This document shows, piece by piece, positions 27,420-35,812 of a stretch of 64,000 nt of DNA. Each line of letters begins with the position of its first letter. Position 1 is the stretch's first letter. The position numbers and the translations under genes were made by a program. This DNA is from Pseudomonas sp. S06B 330 (GTDB taxonomy: Bacteria; Pseudomonadota; Gammaproteobacteria; Pseudomonadales; Pseudomonadaceae): assembly GCF_002845275.2 (NCBI RefSeq), contig NZ_CP088149.1, positions 2,724,501 through 2,788,500 of the forward strand, given 5' to 3'. The notes under the pieces were generated by a model. The model had not been told where the DNA came from, searched no databases, and worked only from the letters and a program-made list of their open reading frames with translations.

Positions 27420-28135
27420 GTCCGGGCACTCCGCAGGTGGCGACTGAAGTACTGTTCGATGAAGACGAAGACCCGTCCCGACAGGGCGGAAAACAGCAGG
27501 TAGCCCAGGCAGGCGACACCATAGAAGAACATCGGCTCCTTGGTCACACTGACCGCCAGGTTGGTCTGGCGCATCAGGTCAACCAGGGAGATGGTCGACA
27601 CCAGCGACGTGTCTTTGAGCAACGACAACCAGTTGTTTGACAGGCCCGGCATGGCTATGCGCACCAGTTGCGGAAAGATCACCTTGCGAAAGGTCGTCGC
27701 CTTGCTCAGCCCCAGGGCTTGGGAGGCTTCGTATTGCCCTTTGGCGACAGTCTTGAAGGCGCCCAGCCAGATCTCACTGGAAAAGGCGGCGAACACCAGG
27801 CTAAAGGCGATCATGGCGGCGAGGAAAGTGTTGATCAGCACTTCGCCTTCGTAACCCATGGCGGCGAGGATCTTTTGCGCGGCGATCTGGCAGCCGTAGT
27901 AAATGATCAGCAGCGTGAGCAGTTCCGGCAGGCCGCGGAATACCGTGGAAAAAATCGTTGCAGCGGCGCGTGGAAAACGCTTGGGCGAACGGGCCATTAG
28001 CGCCACGCCCAGGCCAAGCGGCAAGCCGATGGGCAGGCAGGCCAGGGCCAGGGAAATGGTCACCAGCGCGCCGGCCAGCAGGGCCTGACCCCAGCCGCCG
28101 CTGGCAAAGGATAACAGGGACAGTTGTTCGAGCAT
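27416..28135 (-). CDS. Amino-acid ABC transporter permease (HisQ-like)
   Basis: A 239-residue permease. The EAA loop is YEASQALGLSKATTFRKVIFPQ, and FRGLPELLTLLIIYYG is the usual first periplasmic-side block. It is followed directly by the HisM-like gene and is preceded by a REP-like palindrome separating it from the binding-protein gene. That palindrome may attenuate expression so that the binding protein is made in excess. Confidence 0.94.
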   Translation of the reverse strand: MLEQLSLLSFASGGWGQALLAGALVTISLALACLPIGLPLGLGVALMARSPKRFPRAAATIFSTVFRGLPELLTLLIIYYGCQIAAQKILAAMGYEGEVLINTFLAAMIAFSLVFAAFSSEIWLGAFKTVAKGQYEASQALGLSKATTFRKVIFPQLVRIAMPGLSNNWLSLLKDTSLVSTISLVDLMRQTNLAVSVTKEPMFFYGVACLGYLLFSALSGRVFVFIEQYFSRHLRSART

Positions 28136-28170
28136 GGGCGAACCCTCTTGCGAGACAGACGCGCACCCTC

Positions 28171-28260
28171 GTAGGTGCCGGCCTTGCCAGCGATAGCAGC
28201 AACGCGGTGTCAGTCAGTCCGCGGTGTCTGCTTCGCTACCAAGGCCAGCGCCCACAGGTG
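28171..28260. repeat. REP-like palindrome between binding-protein and permease genes
   Basis: GTAGGTGCCGGCCTTGCCAGCGA and an inverse TCGCTACCAAGGCCAGCGCCCAC flank a GCGGTGTC-rich centre. An intra-operon REP here is the classic position for differential mRNA stability, as in histidine and maltose transport operons. Confidence 0.7.
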
Positions 28261-28273
28261 GCCTGGGCCAGGA

Positions 28274-29032
28274 TTACTGATAGATATCGAAGTCGAAGTA
28301 ACGACTGGCGATCTTCTTGTAAGTGCCGTTGGCGACGATTTCGTCCAGCGCCTTGTTCAGGCGCTCACGCAGCGCTTCGTCTTCCTTGCGCACAGCAATC
28401 GAGGCGTCGGCCTTGGTGCCATTGACGTCGCCAAGGATCTTGCAGCAATCCTTGCCAGCCTTGCCCAGCCATTCGGTCAGCGGGAACTTGTCGGCGATCA
28501 CGCCATCCAGGCGCCCGGCGGCGAGGTCAGCGTTGGCCTCATCGAGAGTAGGGTAGAGTTTGACGTCAGCGCCGGCCTTGCCGTAGACGTCTTCGGCGTA
28601 AATGGCCTGGGTCGAGGAGGCTTGCGCGCCGACGGTGTAGCCCTTGAAGTCAGTCTGGGCGTCGGTGATCTCGCTGTCTTTGGGAACGGCGACCGACAGT
28701 GGCGTCTTGTAATAGTGATTGGTGAAGGCGATCTTCTTGCGGCGCTCTTCGGTATTGATCATCGAGGCGACCACCGCATCGTACTTCTTGGCCATCAGCG
28801 CCGGAATGATGCCTTCCCAGTCCTGGGCCACCAGTGTGCATTCCACCTTCATCTGCTCGCACAGGGCCTTGGTGATATCGACATCAAAGCCGTGCAACTG
28901 GTTATCCGAATCGACATAGTTGAACGGCGGGTAAGCGCCTTCAGTGGCAATCTTCAGGGTTTCGGCCTGAACCTGGGTAGCGCCGGCGAGCAGCAGGGCG
29001 CACGCGCCTGCAAAGCGGATAACGGGTTTCAT
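28274..29032 (-). CDS. Periplasmic basic-amino-acid binding protein
   Basis: A 252-residue solute-binding protein of the polar amino acid family. It has a signal peptide ending TQVQA, then LKIATEGAYPPFNYVDSDNQLHGFDVDI, then the ligand-site block MINTEERRKKIAFTNHYYKTP. The ATG at 29032 follows AGGTGTAAC; earlier in-frame codons lie in the rpiR gene and are not used. As the first transport gene after the regulator, it should capture lysine or a close relative for the importer. Confidence 0.94.
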   Translation of the reverse strand: MKPVIRFAGACALLLAGATQVQAETLKIATEGAYPPFNYVDSDNQLHGFDVDITKALCEQMKVECTLVAQDWEGIIPALMAKKYDAVVASMINTEERRKKIAFTNHYYKTPLSVAVPKDSEITDAQTDFKGYTVGAQASSTQAIYAEDVYGKAGADVKLYPTLDEANADLAAGRLDGVIADKFPLTEWLGKAGKDCCKILGDVNGTKADASIAVRKEDEALRERLNKALDEIVANGTYKKIASRYFDFDIYQ

Positions 29033-29066
29033 GTTACACCTCGATCTGTTGTTGTATGCACTCTTG

Positions 29067-29942
29067 CTATTGTTTGCTCGCTGACGTGTAGCCAACGAAT
29101 TCGTTGTGTAGAGCAGCAGTTGCTTCCAAGCGTTTTTCAACATCCGGTCCGAGCTTCTTGCAGACCTCGTTGACCATCAGGTGTACCCACGACAGCATCG
29201 TCGCGGTGGACTCCCAGAACAGATTGAATTCGGTGGGGATGCGAAACACCTCGGCGGCATTGGCATCGGCCCAGTCACAGAAGGTGTCAGTCACCAAGGT
29301 GACCGGGATGCCTGCTTGGTGGGCTTTGTGGCACAGGTTCAGGGCATGGCGTGAATAGCGCCGCGCTTCGAACACCACCAGGGCGCAATCGGCCGGGTCG
29401 CTGAGTAACACCTCACCAAAATGCCCGGCGCTGCCATCGACCAGTTGCACACCGTCACGCAGGTATTGCAGCAAGTGGGCCATGCACATGGCAACGCCAC
29501 GTTCGGTCTGAAAACCGGCGACAAATACCTTGGGCCGCTGTGCCAGGCGCTGGCTGACCGCCTCCCAGGCCGTCGTACGGCTGTATTCATAGACCCGCAC
29601 CAGCGCCCCGACTTCCTGCTCGAGGCTGCGGGCCAGGCCTGCGGCATCTTTGCCATGCTGTTGGCGAAATTCTTGCAACCGATCGCCCACCAGCCAAGGG
29701 CCATCACCGAGGTCGTCCTTGAGGTCGTGTTTGAGCGCCTTGAGGTGTTCATACCCCAAGGCCCGGCAGAACCGCCCGACGCTGGATTCGCTGACGCCGA
29801 CTTTAGCCGCCAGGCTTGCCGAGGTTTCGAAGGGCAGGTCGGTGAGGTTGGCGAGCATGTAGCTGGCGATCTTGCGGCCGGAAGCGGCTGCATGGTGCAG
29901 GCTGTTTTCCAGGCGTTGCTTGATCGGTTGGCTCACGGGCAA
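29067..29942 (-). CDS. MurR/RpiR-family transcriptional regulator
   Basis: A 291-residue regulator. The N-terminal HTH_6 domain has SLAAKVGVSESSVGRFCRALGYEHLKALK. Residues about 120-270 form a SIS-type domain (VFVAGFQTERG, then DCALVVFEARRY). It shares the intergenic region 29943-30085 with dpkA and precedes the binding-protein gene by 34 bp. It is therefore well placed to control both the ABC/amaD operon and dpkA-amaC through the two palindromes described there. The ligand could be a D-lysine catabolite. Confidence 0.9.
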   Translation of the reverse strand: MPVSQPIKQRLENSLHHAAASGRKIASYMLANLTDLPFETSASLAAKVGVSESSVGRFCRALGYEHLKALKHDLKDDLGDGPWLVGDRLQEFRQQHGKDAAGLARSLEQEVGALVRVYEYSRTTAWEAVSQRLAQRPKVFVAGFQTERGVAMCMAHLLQYLRDGVQLVDGSAGHFGEVLLSDPADCALVVFEARRYSRHALNLCHKAHQAGIPVTLVTDTFCDWADANAAEVFRIPTEFNLFWESTATMLSWVHLMVNEVCKKLGPDVEKRLEATAALHNEFVGYTSASKQ

Positions 29943-29967
29943 TTCTCGAGGTCGGTTGCACTTGGCA

Positions 29968-29989
29968 ACAGAAAATGAATGTTTTCTGT
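29968..29989. promoter_or_regulatory. Palindromic operator candidate 1 (ACAGAAAA-N6-TTTTCTGT)
   Basis: A perfect 8-bp inverted repeat with a 6-bp centre between the divergent rpiR and dpkA genes. It shares the ACAG/CTGT ends with the second palindrome at 30005. The likely ligand is the RpiR protein encoded next to it. Confidence 0.65.
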
Positions 29990-30004
29990 CATCAAGTCAA
30001 TATT

Positions 30005-30020
30005 TGACAGTTTGCTGTCA
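30005..30020. promoter_or_regulatory. Palindromic operator candidate 2 (TGACAG-TTTG-CTGTCA)
   Basis: A perfect 6-bp inverted repeat with a 4-bp centre, 15 bp from the first palindrome. Two related sites in one divergent promoter suggest cooperative binding by a dimeric SIS-domain regulator. Confidence 0.6.
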
Positions 30021-30085
30021 CAGGAGGAAAGTTTCGCCATTGCTCACTGCTGTCGCCCATACCAAATCCAATAAGGGAGCTTCAG

Positions 30086-31111
30086 ATGTCCGCACACCCC
30101 GACACTGCGGTCACGCAGATTGCCTTCGCTGACCTGCAGGCCTTGCTGCAGCGCATTTTCGTCCGTCATGGCACCAGCGAAGCGGTTGCCCGCGATCTGG
30201 CCTTTAACTGCGCCAGCGCTCAGCGCGACGGTGCTCACAGCCATGGTGTGTTCCGTATACCCGGTTACGTCTCGACCCTGGCCAGCGGCTGGGTCAACGG
30301 TCAGGCCGAGCCTGCTGTGAGTGATGTCGCCAGTGGTTATGTGCGGGTTGACGCCAAGGGTGGCTTTGCTCAGCCCGCGCTGGCCGCTGCTCGTCCGTTG
30401 CTGGTAGAAAAGGCCCGCAGTGCCGGTATTGCGGTGTTGGCCATCCATAACTCGCACCACTTCGCCGCGCTTTGGCCGGATGTCGAGCCCTTTGCTGATG
30501 AAGGCTTGGTGGCCCTGAGTGTGGTCAACAGCATGACCTGTGTGGTCCCTCATGGCGCCCGGCAGCCACTGTTTGGCACCAACCCGATTGCTTTTGCCGC
30601 GCCTTGCGCTGGCAGTGATCCGATTGTCTTCGACATGGCCACCAGCGCCATGGCCCACGGCGATGTGCAGATTGCTGCGCGCCAGGGTGAGCAACTCCCG
30701 GATGGCATTGGTGTGGACAACGAGGGCGAGCCGACCCGTGACCCGCAGAAGATTCTCGACGGTGGTGCGTTGTTGCCATTTGGTGGGCACAAGGGCTCAG
30801 CCCTGTCGATGATGGTCGAGTTGCTGGCGGCTGCGCTGACCGGTGGTCATTTCTCCTGGGAGTTCGACTGGTCGCAGCATCCGGGGGCGAAAACGCCGTG
30901 GACCGGGCAGTTGATCATCGTTATCGACCCGAGCAAGTCAGGGGGTAACTGCTTTGCCGAGCGCAGCCATGAACTGGTGCGACAGATGCAGGCAGTGGGG
31001 TTGCAGCGGATGCCCGGCGAACGGCGTTTCCGCGAGCGAGTGTTATCGGCGCGTCAGGGGGTGACGCTGACCGTACAGGAACTGGAGCAGTTGCAGGCCT
31101 TGGCCGTGTAG
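30086..31111 (+). CDS. dpkA: Delta1-piperideine-2-carboxylate reductase (Ldh/malate dehydrogenase 2 family)
   Basis: A 341-residue Ldh-family NAD(P)H oxidoreductase. Blocks SHGVFRIPGYV (residues about 51-61), HNSHHFAALWPDVEPFA with the catalytic His, and LFGTNPIAFAAP are visible. DpkA reduces the cyclic imine from D-lysine or D-proline to L-pipecolate or L-proline. Assignment to DpkA rather than another Ldh member rests on gene order matching P. putida PP_3590-3598 as I recall it. ATG 30086 follows GGGAG. Confidence 0.88.
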   Translation: MSAHPDTAVTQIAFADLQALLQRIFVRHGTSEAVARDLAFNCASAQRDGAHSHGVFRIPGYVSTLASGWVNGQAEPAVSDVASGYVRVDAKGGFAQPALAAARPLLVEKARSAGIAVLAIHNSHHFAALWPDVEPFADEGLVALSVVNSMTCVVPHGARQPLFGTNPIAFAAPCAGSDPIVFDMATSAMAHGDVQIAARQGEQLPDGIGVDNEGEPTRDPQKILDGGALLPFGGHKGSALSMMVELLAAALTGGHFSWEFDWSQHPGAKTPWTGQLIIVIDPSKSGGNCFAERSHELVRQMQAVGLQRMPGERRFRERVLSARQGVTLTVQELEQLQALAV

Positions 31112-31119
31112 TCTGAGGC

Positions 31120-31145
31120 GCGGGGCAGTTGTGTTGTCGCCCCGC
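31120..31145 (+). terminator. Stem-loop between dpkA and amaC
   Basis: GCGGGGC and GCCCCGC form a 7-bp stem eight bases past the dpkA stop. There is no clear T-tract, so it may be an attenuator or processing signal rather than a full terminator. Confidence 0.5.
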
Positions 31146-31270
31146 AATGAGATTACTGTGCAACCACGCATTAATCAGTTGCACCACAGGTCATGTTCCT
31201 GCGCCTCAGGTACAGGTATCCTCGGCACAGCATTTTCTCCGAACTGTCCTGACTCAAGGAGCTGCACGCT

Positions 31271-32467
31271 GTGTTCAAACATGTCGATGCCTATGCCGGC
31301 GATCCGATTCTCTCCCTAATGGAGACCTTCAAGGCCGATCCGCGTGCCAACAAGGTCAACTTGAGTATCGGCCTGTATTACGATGCCGCAGGTGTGGTGC
31401 CGCAACTGGCTGCGGTCGGCGAAGCCGAGAAGCGCATGGCCAGCCAGCCCCATGAGGCCTCGCTGTACCTGCCGATGGAAGGCCTGAACAGCTACCGTCA
31501 GGCGATCCAGGCGCTGCTGTTTGGCGCTGAGCACCCAGCGGTGCAGGGCGGTCGTGTCGCGACGGTGCAGACTGTCGGTGGTTCCGGCGCGCTAAAAGTC
31601 GGTGCCGACTTCCTCAAGCGCTATTTCCCTGAATCGCAGGTGTGGGTCAGCAACCCGACCTGGGACAACCATCGGGCGATCTTTGAAGGTGCAGGCTTCA
31701 AGGTCAACACCTATCCGTACTTTGACCAGGGCACGCGAGGCCTGGATTTCGACGGTATGCTTGGCGCCCTGCAGGGCCTGTCGGCCAACAGCATCGTGCT
31801 GCTGCATCCCTGCTGCCACAACCCGACCGGGGTCGACCTGAGTCAAGCGCAGTGGCAACAAGTGATCGAAGTGGTCAAGGCGCGCAACCTGATTCCGTTC
31901 CTCGACATAGCCTATCAGGGCTTTGGCGAAGGCCTGATTGAAGATGCCTACGCTATCCGTGAAATGGCCCGAGCCGGTGTGCCGTGCCTGGTGAGCAACT
32001 CGTTCTCGAAAATCTTTTCGCTGTATGGCGAGCGGGTAGGCGGTCTGTCGGTGGTCTGCGACGATGCTGACACCGCGCAAAGCGTCCTCGGCCAGCTCAA
32101 GGCCACCGTGCGTCGCAACTACTCCAGCCCACCGAACTTCGGTGCCCAACTGGTGGCGGCCGTGCTCGGCGATGCAGCACTTAACGCCCAATGGGCGGCA
32201 GAAGTGGAGCAGATGCGCCTGCGTATCCTCGAGATGCGTCAGGGCCTGGTCGATGCCTTGGCAGTGCTGCTGCCGGGTCAGGACTTCCAGTTCTTCCTGA
32301 GCCAGCGCGGGATGTTCAGCTACACCGGTTTGAAGGTTGAGCAGGTTCGCCGTCTGCGTGATGAGTTTGGTGTGTACCTGATTGACAGCGGCCGGGTGTG
32401 CATGTCCGGGCTGCGTCCGGATAATCTGCAACAGGTGGCTGAGGCTATTGCGGCAGTGCAGGCCTAA
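31271..32467 (+). CDS. amaC: Class I aromatic/D-lysine aminotransferase (AmaC-like)
   Basis: A 398-residue PLP aminotransferase of the AspC/TyrB type. The pyridoxal lysine is in [16 protein letters not shown] around residue 245; [13 protein letters not shown] and the Arg of GRVCMSGL are conserved. The GTG start at 31271 follows AAGGAG. In P. putida the gene in this position, amaC, transaminates D-lysine to the cyclic imine used by DpkA. The sequence looks like an ordinary aromatic aminotransferase, so the D-lysine role is inferred from position. Confidence 0.85.
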   Translation: MFKHVDAYAGDPILSLMETFKADPRANKVNLSIGLYYDAAGVVPQLAAVGEAEKRMASQPHEASLYLPMEGLNSYRQAIQALLFGAEHPAVQGGRVATVQTVGGSGALKVGADFLKRYFPESQVWVSNPTWDNHRAIFEGAGFKVNTYPYFDQGTRGLDFDGMLGALQGLSANSIVLLHPCCHNPTGVDLSQAQWQQVIEVVKARNLIPFLDIAYQGFGEGLIEDAYAIREMARAGVPCLVSNSFSKIFSLYGERVGGLSVVCDDADTAQSVLGQLKATVRRNYSSPPNFGAQLVAAVLGDAALNAQWAAEVEQMRLRILEMRQGLVDALAVLLPGQDFQFFLSQRGMFSYTGLKVEQVRRLRDEFGVYLIDSGRVCMSGLRPDNLQQVAEAIAAVQA

Positions 32468-32469
32468 TC

Positions 32470-32494
32470 GCCGCTGAGGGAGCGGGTCAGCGGC
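32470..32494 (+). terminator. Stem-loop after amaC
   Basis: GCCGCTGA and TCAGCGGC pair as a perfect 8-bp stem directly after the amaC stop, with a GC-rich loop but no T-tract. Probable transcript end or stabiliser. Confidence 0.45.
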
Positions 32495-32597
32495 ACGCCG
32501 GACCGCCGCGAAGGGATGCGGGGTGGCACCCCAAAATGGGTTCTTCACGAAATGTGGGGAGAATGTGCTGGTGCTGGTTCGGGTGTTTAGGATGTGA

Positions 32598-33372
32598 GCT
32601 TATCCAGTCGATTTGGCGAGGCTACCGGCCCCTTCCGCCCTTACGGCGGCCTACTTTTTTCTTGGAAAAAGTAGGCAAAACCGCTCGCTCCATTCATACG
32701 GCCCTACGCTGCGCTTCGGGTCCCCTCGCTCCGGTGCCTTCCGGGGGATCGCGGCCTACGACTTGCTTCGCCAAGTCTACGTCTCGCGTCTTCGGCTAAC
32801 GCCGAAGGGTGCTGCGCACCTACCCCCTCCAGACACCTCCGCTCGGCCTCCTGAAGTCGCGAAGTTACGGGCGGCGCCTGGGCCGGCGTTATCTTCGAAC
32901 GCAAGCTTTGCAGTGGACAGTCGGACACCATCGCGGGCACGCCCGCTGATGAATTGTAGGAGCCGGTTTTGCCACCGATGGTATCGATGCAGTGTCAGGT
33001 GTTGTGCAATATCTGCATCGCTGACAAGACCAGCTCCCACAAAACAGTGCAATACTTCGCTTCGCTTCGCACTGCTCTTGATCTTCATACGCGCAAGTTC
33101 ATGCGCCGCAGTCTGCGACTTCAGGAGGCTGAGTGGAGGTACCAGTAGGGGCAGTGCGTAGCACCTTCGGCGTAGCCGAAGACGCGAGACGTAGACTTGG
33201 CGAAGCAAGTCGTAGGCCGCGTGGCCCCGGAGGGTGCCGGAGCGAGGGGACCCGGAGCGTAGCGTAGGGCCGTATGCAGGAGCGAGCGGTTTTGCCTACT
33301 TTTTCCAAGAAAAAAGTAGGCCGCCGTAAGGGCGGAAGGGGCCGGTAGCCTCGCCACATTGAATGGATAAGC
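32598..33372. repeat. Large inverted repeat: arms 32598-32860 and 33115-33372, spacer 254 bp
   Basis: The left arm reads GCTTATCCA, then GGCGAGGCTACCGGCCCC; the right arm is its inverse, ending TGGATAAGC. The arms match closely over about 260 bp, with a few small changes towards the centre. Each arm is itself a string of short hairpins: CCGCC-CTTAC-GGCGG, CCTACTTTTT with AAAAAGTAGG, GACTTG-CTTCGC-CAAGTC, CTTCGGC-TAAC-GCCGAAG, and GGTGC-TGC-GCACC in the left arm. Open frames through the arms are low-complexity by-products and I do not call them genes. The spacer contains a REP-like palindrome. Function unknown. Confidence 0.9.
32955..33045. repeat. REP-like palindrome in the spacer of the large inverted repeat
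   Basis: TGTAGGAGCCGGTTTTGCCACCGATGG is answered by CATCGCTGACAAGACCAGCTCCCACA. It resembles the GGGAGCNNGCNNTGC REP family but is diverged. Confidence 0.6.
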
Positions 33373-33383
33373 CCACCCTAAGC

Positions 33384-33410
33384 CAGTCGCAGTCGCAGTC
33401 GCAGTCGCAG
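33384..33410. repeat. Short tandem repeat (CAGTCG)x4.5
   Basis: Four complete CAGTCG hexamers plus CAG directly beyond the right arm of the large inverted repeat. It is a simple-sequence tract outside any gene; 33411-33656 hold no recognisable gene and should contain the promoter of the transporter that follows. Confidence 0.8.
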
Positions 33411-33656
33411 CATCTTCCCCCCCCGATAATCCGTGAAGAACCAATAAATGGGCCTGCTACGCAGTCCTGCGCGGCGGTCCAGCGTCCCGGTAAATCCGCG
33501 CGGTGCCCCATAGTGCAACCGCTCCGTCGGCCAGGGCTTTTCAAGGTGCAACTATTGGGCGCACAATCGCGCCCTCTTTATATGGTTGAGAGGCGGTGAC
33601 GTCTCTGATTCGCCACTCTCAGCCCTGTTGCAGTTTGCGAGTGGAGTTGCACCCGG

Positions 33657-34934
33657 ATGAACGAGCAGGCCCCAAGCGTTGAACAACGCTTTGAATCGAC
33701 CCCAGCCGCCCTTGGCAGCTGGGCCCGTCAGGACACCACCTGGATGCTGGGCCTGTTTGGCACGGCCATCGGCGCCGGAACCCTGTTCTTGCCGATCAAC
33801 GCCGGGTTGGGTGGCTTCTGGCCGTTGCTGATCCTGGCGTTGCTGGCCTTCCCGATGACCTATTACGCTCACCGCGGGCTGACCCGCTTCGTGCTGTCCG
33901 GGCGCGAGGGGGGCGACATCACCAAAGTGGTTGAAGAGCATTTCGGTATCGGTGCCGGCACCTCGATCACCTTGCTGTACTTCTTCGCCATCTTCCCGAT
34001 TCTGCTGATCTACAGCGTGGCCCTGACCAATACTGTCGGCAGTTTCATGCAACACCAGCTGCATATCGAGCCACCGCCGCGTTTGGTGTTGTCGTTTGTT
34101 CTCATTCTTGGTCTACTGGCCATTGTGCGCTGCGGCGAGCAGGCCACCGTCAAGGTCATGAGCCTGCTGGTCTACCCGTTCATCGTCGCTCTGGCCTTTC
34201 TGGCCGTGTTCCTGATCCCGCACTGGAGCGGCGGTATCCTCAGCACCGCCACCGAGATGCCATCGGGTTCGGCGTTTCTGCACACGCTGTGGCTGGCCAT
34301 TCCGGTGATGGTGTTTTCGTTTAACCATTCGCCGATCATCTCGGCCTTTGCCGTTGACCAGAAACGCCGCTACGGCGTGCACGCTGACGAGCGCAGCGGA
34401 CAAATCCTCTGTCGTGCCCACCTGCTGATGGTGGTGATGGTGATGTTCTTCGTATTCAGCTGTGTGCTGACCCTGACCCCGGCGCAACTGGCCGAAGCCA
34501 AGACGCAGAACCTGTCGATCCTGTCGTACCTGGCCAACCATTTCAGCAACCCGACCATCGCTTTCGCCGCGCCGCTGATTGCCTTCATTGCCATTGCCAA
34601 GTCGTTTTTGGGACACTACATCGGGGCCAGCGAAGGGCTTAAGGGCTTGATCGTCAGAACCGGCATGCGTCCGGGCGCCAAGGCTCTGGACCGCATGACC
34701 GCGGCGTTCATGCTGGTGATCTGCTGGATTGTCGCGACCCTTAACCCGAGCATACTCGGCATGATCGAGACCCTCGGTGGCCCGGTGATTGCCGCTATTC
34801 TGTTCCTGATGCCGATGTACGCGATCCGCAAGGTGCCAGCCATGCGCAAATACAGCGGGCAACTGTCCAACGTATTTGTGGTTGCTGTCGGTCTGGTGGC
34901 TATCTCGGCGCTGCTGTATTCGCTGCTGGGCTAA
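33657..34934 (+). CDS. HAAAP-family amino acid permease (serine/threonine SdaC-like)
   Basis: A 425-residue inner-membrane transporter with about 11 hydrophobic helices. The family opening WMLGLFGTAIGAGTLFLPINAG is at residues 29-50; FPILLIYSVALTNTVGSF and VFSFNHSPIISAF with the conserved FxFxxHxxI pattern follow. These proteins co-transport serine or threonine with H+ or Na+. The ATG at 33657 lacks a strong ribosome site. It is monocistronic, ending in a clear stem-loop. Substrate within Ser/Thr is not separable from sequence. Confidence 0.92.
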   Translation: MNEQAPSVEQRFESTPAALGSWARQDTTWMLGLFGTAIGAGTLFLPINAGLGGFWPLLILALLAFPMTYYAHRGLTRFVLSGREGGDITKVVEEHFGIGAGTSITLLYFFAIFPILLIYSVALTNTVGSFMQHQLHIEPPPRLVLSFVLILGLLAIVRCGEQATVKVMSLLVYPFIVALAFLAVFLIPHWSGGILSTATEMPSGSAFLHTLWLAIPVMVFSFNHSPIISAFAVDQKRRYGVHADERSGQILCRAHLLMVVMVMFFVFSCVLTLTPAQLAEAKTQNLSILSYLANHFSNPTIAFAAPLIAFIAIAKSFLGHYIGASEGLKGLIVRTGMRPGAKALDRMTAAFMLVICWIVATLNPSILGMIETLGGPVIAAILFLMPMYAIRKVPAMRKYSGQLSNVFVVAVGLVAISALLYSLLG

Positions 34935-34948
34935 TGGCCTGTTGGGCT

Positions 34949-34976
34949 CCCGGAAGCAAAACTGTGTGCTTCCGGG
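34949..34976 (+). terminator. Stem-loop terminator after the amino acid permease
   Basis: CCCGGAAGC and GCTTCCGGG form a perfect 9-bp stem, extendable to 12 with one G-T pair, fifteen bases after the stop. The T-tract is weak. Confidence 0.65.
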
Positions 34977-35097
34977 GGCTTGAATTGTCCACAATAATTG
35001 TCTGGCAATACAACAATTTACGCTTGCCCATAGGTGCTTCGGGCACTTTCATGATTAACTCTGGTCCTTTACTCACCCCCGCATAAGGACTCAGCTC

Positions 35098-35598
35098 ATG
35101 GCTCAAGTGACTCTCAAAGGCAATCCGGTTCAGGTCAAAGGCGAACTGCCAAAGGTCGGCGCCAAAGCCCCAGCGTTTTCCCTGGTTGGTGCAGGCCTGG
35201 CTGACGTGACCCTGGCAAGCCTGGCCGGCAAGCGTAAAGTGCTGAACATCTTCCCAAGTGTCGATACCCCGACCTGCGCCACTTCGGTCCGTACCTTCAA
35301 CAAGAAGGCCAACGAACTGAATAACACCGTGGTGCTGTGCATCTCTGCTGACCTGCCGTTCGCTCAAGCACGCTTCTGTGGCGCTGAGGGCCTGGAAAAC
35401 GTGCAGAACCTGTCGACCCTGCGTGGCCGCGAGTTCATCGAGAACTATGGCGTTGCCATCGCTGACGGCCCACTGGCCGGTCTGACTGCCCGTGCCGTGG
35501 TGGTACTGGATGAAAACGACAACGTGCTGCACAGCGAGCTGGTTAGCGAAATTGCTGATGAGCCGAACTACGATGCAGCGCTGGCAGTACTGAAGTAA
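35098..35598 (+). CDS. tpx: Thiol peroxidase (Tpx)
   Basis: A 166-residue atypical 2-Cys peroxiredoxin that reduces hydroperoxides with thioredoxin. The peroxidatic Cys60 is in TPTCATSVR and the resolving Cys94 in ARFCGAEGL, at the positions of the E. coli enzyme; Cys81 is extra. Start ATG 35098 follows AAGGACTCAGCTC. It is monocistronic with a good intrinsic terminator 71 bp after the stop. Confidence 0.97.
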   Translation: MAQVTLKGNPVQVKGELPKVGAKAPAFSLVGAGLADVTLASLAGKRKVLNIFPSVDTPTCATSVRTFNKKANELNNTVVLCISADLPFAQARFCGAEGLENVQNLSTLRGREFIENYGVAIADGPLAGLTARAVVVLDENDNVLHSELVSEIADEPNYDAALAVLK

Positions 35599-35668
35599 CT
35601 GCATAGCCTGTTGGGGCCGCTGGGCAGCCCCTCGCTGGCAACGGCGATTAATTGCAAAGAGTTGTTAC

Positions 35669-35695
35669 GGCCTGGCCCTGTCCAGGCCGTTTTTA
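35669..35695 (+). terminator. Intrinsic terminator of tpx
   Basis: GGCCTGG and CCAGGCC form a 7-bp stem with a 6-base loop, followed by GTTTTTATTTA. It separates tpx from the muxABC operon. Confidence 0.85.
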
Positions 35696-35812
35696 TTTAC
35701 AGTTCATCGTCTTAGCAACGTAAGCTCAAGGTAAATTGCCGGTAAAGGCGCTTTGCTTATCCCGCTGCAGTGCTTATCGTTCAGCCTCCTCAAAAGAATT
35801 CTTTCCAGTCCA

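Noticed and set aside
32613..33359. Several open frames of 80-180 codons in both strands of the large inverted repeat (for example PLPPLRRPTFFLEKVGKTA)
   Set aside because: The translations follow the hairpin repeats, occur in both arms and resemble commonly mis-annotated Pseudomonas hypotheticals; no ribosome sites or families.
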